64,000 nucleotides of DNA, taken from Brevibacterium sp. (GTDB taxonomy: Bacteria > Actinomycetota > Actinomycetes > Actinomycetales > Brevibacteriaceae). Below are positions 58,410 to 64,000 of the stretch, in pieces. Each line of letters starts with the position of its first letter. Positions within the stretch are counted from its first letter, which is position 1. Made by a program: the position numbers and the translations under genes. The notes beneath the pieces were generated by a model. It searched no databases. It was not told the DNA's origin and saw only the letters and a program-made list of their open reading frames with translations. The DNA lies in the NCBI RefSeq assembly GCF_031179145.1, contig NZ_JAPSIB010000009.1, positions 62,001-126,000 of the forward strand, written 5' to 3'.

Positions 58410-59950
58410 GCGTTCACCCGGATTCTCGGGTCGAGGACGGCGTAGAGGAAGTCCGCGACCAGGTTGGCGATGATGGCGAAGATGCCCGTGATGACGATGT
58501 AGGCCATGATCGGGTCGATTTCGGAACGGTGCATCGAGTCGATGAAGAGCTTGCCCATGCCGTTCCAGCCGAAGATCGTCTCCGTGATCACGGCCCCGCC
58601 GACCATGGTGATGATGTCGACGGGGATGATCGACGCCAGAGGCAGCAGCGCATTGCGCAGGGCGTGGCGCATGACGACGGTGCGCTCGTTGAGGCCCTTG
58701 GCCCGGGCAGTGCGGATGTAGTCCTGACCCATCACCTCGAGCATTGACCCACGCGTGTAACGGGTGTAGGAGGCGAAGGAGATGAGGATCAGGGCGATCG
58801 AGGGCAGCAGGAGGTGGGTGAACGAATCGAGGTTCGCCATCCAGAAATCTCCCGCGACGTTCGGCGCGGACGCGCCGATCGTCGCGATCGGACGGTTGTT
58901 GATCGCCGGATGCGCCGAGTACCGGCCCCACTCCTGCAGCACCCTGTCCGCGAAGATGAGGACGGCGATGACGAGGACGGTGAAGAACGTGGTCCGGGCG
59001 GTGTCCCAGGGATCCGGGCCCTTGAAGGCAAGCCCCACGCCGACCGCGATGACGATCGCGACGACCAGGAGGCCGACCATCCACAGCCAGTTCATCTCCT
59101 GGTAGTAGAAGAGGTACTGCAGCGGCATGTAGAGCAGCGCTCCGATCCCGGCCACCGTCAGGGTCGCGTAGAGGACCCTCTTGTTCCGCAGCCCTGTCGA
59201 GAGGAAGGTCATGACGATGGCCGTGCCGGCGCCGATGAGGACGACGCCGACGATCCCGATCCGCGGCTGCTGCAGCCAGCCGCTGGCGAGGATGTAGTAG
59301 ATCGTGACGAAGGTGATCAGGGTGGCCGCGGCGAAGGTGATGAGCCGCCGATTCCGACTGCCCCCGAGCGCCCCCATCCAGAACAGGCCCATGGCCAGGC
59401 AGACGGCGATGATCGGCAGCCAGGTCTCGATCTGCGGATCGCTGAGGAAGTTGTTGATCTCGATCGCTCCCCACTGCTTGAGCAGCACGGCCACCCAGAA
59501 GACCGGCAGGGAGTAGAGGAGGAACGAGACGAAGGTGATGAAGTAGTCAAAGCCCGAGTACTGGCGGATGGCGGAGATCATTCCGACGGCCACGCCGAGG
59601 ACGATGGCGATGATGGTGGCGGCGGAGATGAGCTTGATCGTGTTGACGATCGCACCCTGCAGCTGGGAGGTGACTTCCTGTCCACTCTTCCACGCGATGC
59701 CGAGGTCGCATTGGCCGATCGCGCAGCCGCCGACTCCGGCCAGCCACTTGAAGTAGCGGACGACCGCGGGGGTGTCGAGGTCGAGCAGACGCCGCCTGGA
59801 TTCGTAGAGCGACTCGATGTTGGGCGAGGTGCTCGAGCGGAGATCCCAGAAGAAGTCGAGAGCCGCGTTGAGCAGGAGATAGAGGACGAACGTCACGACG
59901 AGCAGCACTAGCACGGTCGAGAGCAGCCTCTTGAGGATGAATTTCAGCAT
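58406..59950 (-). CDS. Peptide ABC transporter permease (DppB), extended
   Basis: The N-terminus (FILKRLLSTVLVLLVVTFVLYLLL) and the C-terminal half with the EAA loop (YIRTARAKGLNERTVVMRHALRN) and the end IANLVADFLYAVLDPRIRV are standard DppB. The total of 514 residues exceeds the usual 310-340. Between the first permease half and the EAA loop there is an insert, about residues 170-340, with roughly five extra hydrophobic helices. CAIGQCDLG near residue 77 has two Cys. The insert is in frame and the ends are intact, so the gene looks functional. A hairpin precedes it. Confidence 0.9.
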   Translation of the reverse strand: MLKFILKRLLSTVLVLLVVTFVLYLLLNAALDFFWDLRSSTSPNIESLYESRRRLLDLDTPAVVRYFKWLAGVGGCAIGQCDLGIAWKSGQEVTSQLQGAIVNTIKLISAATIIAIVLGVAVGMISAIRQYSGFDYFITFVSFLLYSLPVFWVAVLLKQWGAIEINNFLSDPQIETWLPIIAVCLAMGLFWMGALGGSRNRRLITFAAATLITFVTIYYILASGWLQQPRIGIVGVVLIGAGTAIVMTFLSTGLRNKRVLYATLTVAGIGALLYMPLQYLFYYQEMNWLWMVGLLVVAIVIAVGVGLAFKGPDPWDTARTTFFTVLVIAVLIFADRVLQEWGRYSAHPAINNRPIATIGASAPNVAGDFWMANLDSFTHLLLPSIALILISFASYTRYTRGSMLEVMGQDYIRTARAKGLNERTVVMRHALRNALLPLASIIPVDIITMVGGAVITETIFGWNGMGKLFIDSMHRSEIDPIMAYIVITGIFAIIANLVADFLYAVLDPRIRVNA

Positions 59951-59979
59951 GGAACGTCCGTTTCAGTATTCCGTGAAAC

Positions 59980-60016
59980 GCCACTGTGGGGACCACGAAG
60001 TGATCCCCACAGTGGC
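59980..60016 (-). terminator. Hairpin between dppA and dppB
   Basis: GCCACTGTGGGGA (59980-59992) pairs perfectly with 60004-60016 around an 11-nt loop. It lies in the 100-bp gap between the binding protein and the permease. Such stems lower downstream expression or protect the 3' end of the binding-protein mRNA. Confidence 0.7.
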
Positions 60017-60050
60017 TGGGGTGGAAAGGAACTGACCACTCAGAGGCGGA

Positions 60051-61856
60051 TCAGTTGACTTCCCACTCCCAGTAGTTCCAGAAGATGGTCGGCGACACGG
60101 TGGTCGACTTGGCATTCTTCAACTTTTCGTTGTAGACGAGCAGCTCCGGGAACTGGAAGATCGGCGCTCCGAAGGCATCCTCAGTCAGCTGCGCCTCCAG
60201 TTCGGTGACGAGCTTCTCCTGCTCGGGTTCCGGAGCGACGAGGATCTCATCGAGGATCTTGTCGGTCTCGGGGTTCGAGTAGCCGCCGTAGTTGTTCTGC
60301 GCACCCGTGCGGTAGTTCGCGTCGGAGTCCGTGATTCCCGTCGACTCGGACTGCCACCCGAAGAGGGAGACGTCGTAGGTCTTGTCACCGAGGCGGGTGC
60401 CCCAGTTGACATCACCGACGTCTTCGATCGTGAAGCCTGCCTTCTCCGCTGATTCCTTGATCAGCTGGAATTCCTGCTGCCGGCGGGCGTTCGTGTTGTC
60501 GTACATGATGCGCACGGGCTTGATCTCACCGCCGACCTCCTCGAGCAGCTTCTTGGCGCCCTCGGTGTCGACCTTCTCGAGCTCCTTGAGTCCGTTGCCC
60601 GCGGTGATCGCGTCGTACATCGGGGAGCCCGGCACCTGGGTGAAGGAGTCGCGGACGACAGCCTCGGGGTTGAGCGGTTTGATGATCTTGTCGACGATGT
60701 CAGCCCTGGGCACTGTCTTGAGGAAGGCCTGCCGCACCTTCTTGGCCTTCTCCTCATCCCCGCCATATGCCTTCGGGTCGAAGGGGCCGTTGTTGTTGAA
60801 GGTGAAGTCGACGTGTTCGTATGTGGCGCCGTCGGCAGATTCCACTTTGATACCGTCGAGTCCTTCAGCGGCTTCAAGGACGTCGGCAGTGGCCTGTGGC
60901 TGGGTGAAGTCGACCTCGCCGTTCTCGATCGCCTGCACCATCGCCATGGGATCGCCGTTGTAACGCACGGTGACGGTGTTGACCTTCGGCTTCGTGGGTC
61001 CCGAGTAGTTCTCGTCAACCTGGAGGGTGACGTACTGGCCCTCCTTGAAGTCGGTCATCTTGTACGGCCCAGAATGAACAAGCAGATCGGGATCCTCGGG
61101 CATCGAGGTGAAGTCGAAACCGGTGTTCCAGGTGTTCGAGATCTTCGAGAGGGCCTTCTTGTCGTTCTTCTCGATGGCGTCGAGGATGGCCTTCTTGCCC
61201 TCGGCCGGATCGTCGATTCCCAAGGCCTTCTTCGCCACGATGTGCGCAGGAAGGCCGATGCCATCGGCACCCAGGCCGAATTCCTTGTCCCAGTCCGCGA
61301 AGGGCTTGGTGTAGGTGAACGTGAGCTCCTTGCCGTCCGCGGAGAGCTCAGGGAAGTCCTTGATCAGCGACGATCCGACGGTTGAGGCATCGAAATAGAC
61401 GGTGTTCTCGTCATTCTCCTTCACCGTCCCGTCGTCATTGTTGTTCTCCTCAACGGTGTTGAAATTCGTCGACTTCCCGGCCCAGGTCAACGCAAGATCT
61501 GCGGCGTCCACAGGGGTTCCGTCGGACCACTTCGCCGTGTCATTGAACGTGTACTTGACCTTGAGCGGATCGTCGGAGACCTTCTCCACCGCGCCGAGGT
61601 TGCCGTCCTGAATTTCAAGGCTGTCGTCGTAGTATCCGAAGTTGTCATTCATCATGTAGGTGAGAATGGCGTTGGCCACGGCGTTGCCGTTGGCGGTCAG
61701 CGTATTCATCGACCGGAATGATTCGTTCCACCCGATGTTGAGGATCTGGTTCTCCGCGGACTGCTCGTCATTGCCGCCGCCGGGAGGGGTGCAGGCGGTG
61801 AGCACCATTGCTGCTGCGGCAACTGAGGCCCCGGCTGCGAGGAAGCGCTTCTTCAC
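60051..61856 (-). CDS. Peptide ABC transporter lipoprotein, substrate-binding (DppA/OppA, SBP5)
   Basis: The 601-residue protein has a lipoprotein signal VKKRFLAAGASVAAAAM with lipobox LTAC (Cys22). The SBP family 5 signature follows: DPLKVKYTFNDTAKWSDGTPVDAADLALTW. It binds the transported peptide or other solute on the outer face of the membrane and delivers it to DppB-DppC. The GTG start is set by AAGGAGA four bases upstream and gives a proper signal; an upstream in-frame start adds 13 residues without a ribosome site. The upstream region contains many TGTGA half-sites. Confidence 0.93.
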   Translation of the reverse strand: MKKRFLAAGASVAAAAMVLTACTPPGGGNDEQSAENQILNIGWNESFRSMNTLTANGNAVANAILTYMMNDNFGYYDDSLEIQDGNLGAVEKVSDDPLKVKYTFNDTAKWSDGTPVDAADLALTWAGKSTNFNTVEENNNDDGTVKENDENTVYFDASTVGSSLIKDFPELSADGKELTFTYTKPFADWDKEFGLGADGIGLPAHIVAKKALGIDDPAEGKKAILDAIEKNDKKALSKISNTWNTGFDFTSMPEDPDLLVHSGPYKMTDFKEGQYVTLQVDENYSGPTKPKVNTVTVRYNGDPMAMVQAIENGEVDFTQPQATADVLEAAEGLDGIKVESADGATYEHVDFTFNNNGPFDPKAYGGDEEKAKKVRQAFLKTVPRADIVDKIIKPLNPEAVVRDSFTQVPGSPMYDAITAGNGLKELEKVDTEGAKKLLEEVGGEIKPVRIMYDNTNARRQQEFQLIKESAEKAGFTIEDVGDVNWGTRLGDKTYDVSLFGWQSESTGITDSDANYRTGAQNNYGGYSNPETDKILDEILVAPEPEQEKLVTELEAQLTEDAFGAPIFQFPELLVYNEKLKNAKSTTVSPTIFWNYWEWEVN

Positions 61857-61896
61857 GTTCTCTCCTTGTATTCGTCTGGAGTTCTCCGCGTTCAAC

Positions 61897-62069
61897 TGTG
61901 AAGCGCGGAGTGGCCACGGGGTGTGTGACCTGGTTCATGTTCACACATGGAATGCCTCCAAGTTACTTCACAGAAAGCTGTGACCTAGTCCACATACTGA
62001 GCTATTCAGACGATTGTTACTTTGTTGTGACCAAGGAGGTGTGTGCGAATTTCCCATCTCTGAGTGTGA
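61897..62069. promoter_or_regulatory. Cluster of CRP/GlxR-like half-sites between dppA and the PH gene
   Basis: TGTGA occurs at 61897, 61924, 61979, 62026 and 62065, and TCACA at 61941 and 61968. The best full site is TGTGA-CCTAGT-CCACA (61979-61994), one base off TGTGA-N6-TCACA. TCACA-GAAAGC-TGTGA (61968-61983) overlaps it. The 245-bp gap otherwise holds no gene. Confidence 0.52.
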
Positions 62070-62088
62070 ATTGCGTCATTTTGCTGAG

Positions 62089-62094
62089 TAGGAT
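62089..62094 (+). promoter_or_regulatory. -10 element (TAGGAT) of the PH gene, predicted leaderless
   Basis: TAGGAT ends 7 nt before GTG 62102. An ATG inside the element (62093) is thereby unlikely as the start. Confidence 0.45.
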
Positions 62095-62101
62095 GGCCCG
62101 G

Positions 62102-62695
62102 GTGATGACCAACCGCGACCCCAATGCCGAGCAGGACGTGTCACCTGTCGTGACTCTGAGGACGACGGGTTCCACGGTGCTCTTCTTCACCATCTCCGCG
62201 ATCTGCGCTCTCGGGGTCGGATCGATCGTCGCCGGTGACTTCACTTTTCGCGGTCTGGTGGTTGCCGGCGTCCCAGTTGCCGTCTTCATGATCGTCTTCG
62301 CGCTCTACCGCTTCCCCCGTGTGGAGCTGCGGCACCAGGAGCTTGCGTTGATCAATCCCCTGCAGTCCATCGTCATCCCGTGGAACCTCATCGACGGCTT
62401 CGACACTCACTTCGGCCTGAATGTTCGCACCCCTGAGGCCAGTTACTCGTCATGGCCGCTGGCCGGTCGAGGCAAGAAGATGGAGAAGGACGAACATGGA
62501 ATCCGTCGGCTCATCGAGAACCCGAACCCGTCCGTCGACGCCGTGCTCGATCACTTCGCCGGACTCGGCGACGACGAACTGGCCAATCCGCGGGGCCTGC
62601 GCACAGTCACCACCACCTGGAACGTCGGCCTCATCGCCGCCGTCATCGGCACCCTCATCTGGGCAGTCTTCGGGTTCGCCGCCGTGCCCGGCTGA
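62102..62695 (+). CDS. PH-domain membrane protein
   Basis: The 197-residue protein has two N-terminal membrane helices (VLFFTISAICALGVGSI and GLVVAGVPVAVFMIVFAL), a bacterial PH domain (YRFPRVELRHQELALINPLQSIVIPWNLIDGFDTHFGL-like, with a typical beta pattern), and a third helix near the C-terminus (VGLIAAVIGTLIWAVFGF). This layout matches small actinomycete PH-like proteins such as the CFP-6 antigen family. Function is unknown. I start at GTG 62102; ATG 62105 is equally possible. It is divergent from dppA. A 21-bp direct repeat begins at its stop codon (62695-62736). Confidence 0.75.
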   Translation: MMTNRDPNAEQDVSPVVTLRTTGSTVLFFTISAICALGVGSIVAGDFTFRGLVVAGVPVAVFMIVFALYRFPRVELRHQELALINPLQSIVIPWNLIDGFDTHFGLNVRTPEASYSSWPLAGRGKKMEKDEHGIRRLIENPNPSVDAVLDHFAGLGDDELANPRGLRTVTTTWNVGLIAAVIGTLIWAVFGFAAVPG

Positions 62696-62736
62696 GATTG
62701 CGAGGAATAGGCACCAGATTGCGGGGAACCGGCACC
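62695..62736 (+). repeat. 21-bp direct repeat after the PH gene
   Basis: AGATTGCGAGGAATAGGCACC (two parts, 62695-62715) recurs at 62716-62736 with three changes. Confidence 0.7.
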
Positions 62737-62776
62737 AGTAGAACTAAGAGTCGCTTGCCCGGAGCCTGGGGTCAGA

Positions 62777-63475
62777 TCACCAACCGCGGGCGCGCCACTG
62801 GTCGAGGTGAGGACGTTCCGCCCCCAGGGTCGTCTCTGCGCCGTGACCGGGAAGGACACGGGTCTCGTCGGGCAGCTCGGAGAACACTCTCGCCTCGAGA
62901 TCGTCCATCAGCGATGTGAAGTCCGCGCTGCTCCACGTCTTGCCCGGTCCTCCCGGGAACAGGGAGTCACCGGAGAACAGGATCGTCGCCGGCTGATCAC
63001 GGCCCGCCTGGGCCTGGCGCGTATCTCCCTTGGCGCGGTCGCGCAGAACGAAGGCCCGTGAACCCGGAGTGTGCCCGCGCAGAGCGATCGCCTTCAGTTC
63101 GATGCCGTCGAAGTCAAGTTCGTCGAGGTGCTCCACCGTCCGATCGATCTCGACTCCCACCGCCTCCATGATCGCACCGGCGTCTTCGCTGCCCGCGAGC
63201 GCTACCGCCTCGGGGTGGGCCTGCGAGAGTTCGGACAGGGCGCGGATGTGGTCCCAATGCTGATGAGTGGTGATGATCGCCCGCAGGTCAGCGGCGCCGG
63301 CCGCGTCCTTCACTCCGGTTGTGATCAGCTCCGCGATGGCGTCAGGATCTGCTGCGGCGTCGATGAGCACCTGGGCTCCGGTCTCGCGGTGGGTGAGGAG
63401 ATAGACGTTGTTCTCCATCTCGGACACGGAGATCCAGCGGACGACGACAGTGTCGAGTTCGATGATGTTCACCAT
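62777..63475 (-). CDS. MBL-fold metallo-hydrolase
   Basis: The 232-residue protein has the metallo-beta-lactamase-fold motif TTHQHWDHIRAL (H-x-H-x-D-H), an upstream NNVYLLTHRETGAQVLID, a His in RGHTPGSRAF, FSGDSLFPGGPGKTW with the bridging Asp, and VLPGHGAETT with the last His. It is glyoxalase-II-like in size; the substrate is not known. The start overlaps the stop of the flavin oxidoreductase gene by seven bases (ATGGTGA), so the two are coupled. TACACT lies 8 nt before the ATG, inside the upstream gene. Confidence 0.9.
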   Translation of the reverse strand: MVNIIELDTVVVRWISVSEMENNVYLLTHRETGAQVLIDAAADPDAIAELITTGVKDAAGAADLRAIITTHQHWDHIRALSELSQAHPEAVALAGSEDAGAIMEAVGVEIDRTVEHLDELDFDGIELKAIALRGHTPGSRAFVLRDRAKGDTRQAQAGRDQPATILFSGDSLFPGGPGKTWSSADFTSLMDDLEARVFSELPDETRVLPGHGAETTLGAERPHLDQWRARGW

Positions 63476-64000
63476 GCTCCCCTAGTGTACTGAGGCGGAT
63501 AGGGTCCGGGTTCGACGCCCAGTTCGTGAGCAGCGCGCTGCGGCCAGGCCGGTTCCCGCAGGGCGACCCTGGCCAGGAGGATGACATCGGCCTGCCCCGT
63601 GGTGAGAATCGTCTCCGCCTGATCCGGCTCCGTGATCAGGCCCACCGTGCCCGTCGGCACCTCTTCGGCGCGGATCGCCGCCGACAGCGGTACCTGGTAC
63701 CCGGGCCCGACTGGGATCGAGACCGGCATGTTCCCTCCCGAGGACACATCGACGAGGTCGACGCCTGCCTCGCGCAGGGCACGGGAGACCTCAACCGCCT
63801 CGGCGATCTCGAATCCGTCCTGCCGCCATTCGCTGGCCGAGAGCCGCACGATCACAGGCACCGTCTCCCCCACCGCCCGGCGCACCGCCGCGTGGACCTC
63901 GTGGAGCAGGCGGGAGCGTCCGGCGAGGTCGCCGCCGTACTCATCGGTGCGGGTGTTCGACAACGGTGAGAGGAACGAGTGGAGGAGATAGCCATGCGCG
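63469..64000 (-). CDS. NADH:flavin oxidoreductase / Old Yellow Enzyme family, C-terminal part
   Basis: The gene runs off the window end; only its last 177 codons are present. The sequence LLHSFLSPLSNTRTDEYGG, followed by RSRLLHEVHAAVR, VIVRLSASEW, VDLVDVSSGGN and the phosphate-binding VGLITEPDQAETILTTGQAD with LLARVALREP, is typical of YqjM-like Old Yellow Enzymes, which bind FMN and reduce activated alkenes. The final YTRGAW is usual for this group. It is followed directly by the MBL-fold gene in one operon. Confidence 0.9.
   Translation of the reverse strand, partial: AHGYLLHSFLSPLSNTRTDEYGGDLAGRSRLLHEVHAAVRRAVGETVPVIVRLSASEWRQDGFEIAEAVEVSRALREAGVDLVDVSSGGNMPVSIPVGPGYQVPLSAAIRAEEVPTGTVGLITEPDQAETILTTGQADVILLARVALREPAWPQRAAHELGVEPGPYPPQYTRGAW

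Noticed and set aside
1-64000. Prophage, insertion sequence, toxin-antitoxin or defence island
   Set aside because: No integrase, transposase, terminal inverted repeats, phage structural genes or recognisable defence proteins were found; nearly all genes are conserved actinomycete housekeeping genes.

Overview
The window is GC-rich chromosomal DNA from an actinomycete (Actinomycetota). Lineage markers are a mycothiol-type GlcNAc-Ins deacetylase (mshB), DUF3107 and DUF3117 proteins, a UPF0182 membrane protein, UvrD2 with an HRDC domain, an AdnAB-type helicase-nuclease pair and a seven-iron ferredoxin. I see no mycolic-acid or sporulation genes. A Micrococcales relative such as Brevibacterium would fit, but the genus cannot be proved from this sequence alone.

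Layout. 1-3.2 kb: end of rsgA, hisN, a class I/II aminotransferase and a YceI-family protein. 3.4-4.9 kb: initiator tRNA-Met with a strong terminator, then a decayed siderophore-binding-protein gene. 5-24 kb: a block matching the Mycobacterium tuberculosis Rv3193c-Rv3202c neighbourhood in order (UPF0182, PDZ/Lon-like protease, DUF2342, an Rv3196-like protein, UvrD2, NudC, AdnB, AdnA), with Nudix, YgjP-like and phosphotransferase-like genes inserted. 24-27.4 kb: TetR, DUF3107, ferritin-like protein and DEAD-box helicase, as in Rv3208-Rv3211. 27.5-33.1 kb: PHP phosphoesterase, aminopeptidase P, P1-family peptidase and a secreted calcineurin-type phosphoesterase. 33.3-40 kb: soluble MgtE-like protein, DUF1003, Mrp, a lipoprotein deacetylase, TatB, an alkyltransferase-like protein, an O-methyltransferase and DUF3117. 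40-45.5 kb: a tightly overlapped operon dapE-LOG-folP2-DivIVA-like-mannosyltransferase, divergent from dapD. 45.8-55.2 kb: gltA, dapC, fdxC, a GNAT protein, a VanW-family protein, mshB and typA. 55.4-62 kb: a peptide-type ABC transporter (dppA-dppB-dppC-dppDF). 62-64 kb: a PH-domain membrane protein, an MBL-fold hydrolase and a partial flavin oxidoreductase.

How it fits together. Nearly everything is housekeeping: lysine/diaminopimelate synthesis (dapC, dapD, dapE), DNA repair (uvrD2, adnAB, ATL), translation (rsgA, tRNA-fMet, typA), redox (mshB, fdxC, nudC), envelope and secretion (tatB, VanW, deacetylase) and peptide uptake. I find no prophage, insertion sequence, CRISPR array or obvious defence island.

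The most notable signals are regulatory or concern protein decay. Many genes have a TANNNT -10 element 6-7 nt before the start codon, which predicts leaderless mRNAs; the dapE/dapD pair shares a mirror-symmetric version. A 500-bp intergenic region holds DnaA-box-like sites, a good promoter and a terminated structured RNA. There is also a phosphotransferase-like protein lacking its catalytic residues, a NudC lacking its zinc cysteines, an MshB fused to a four-helix membrane domain, a DppB permease with extra membrane helices, and a cluster of CRP/GlxR-like half-sites upstream of dppA.
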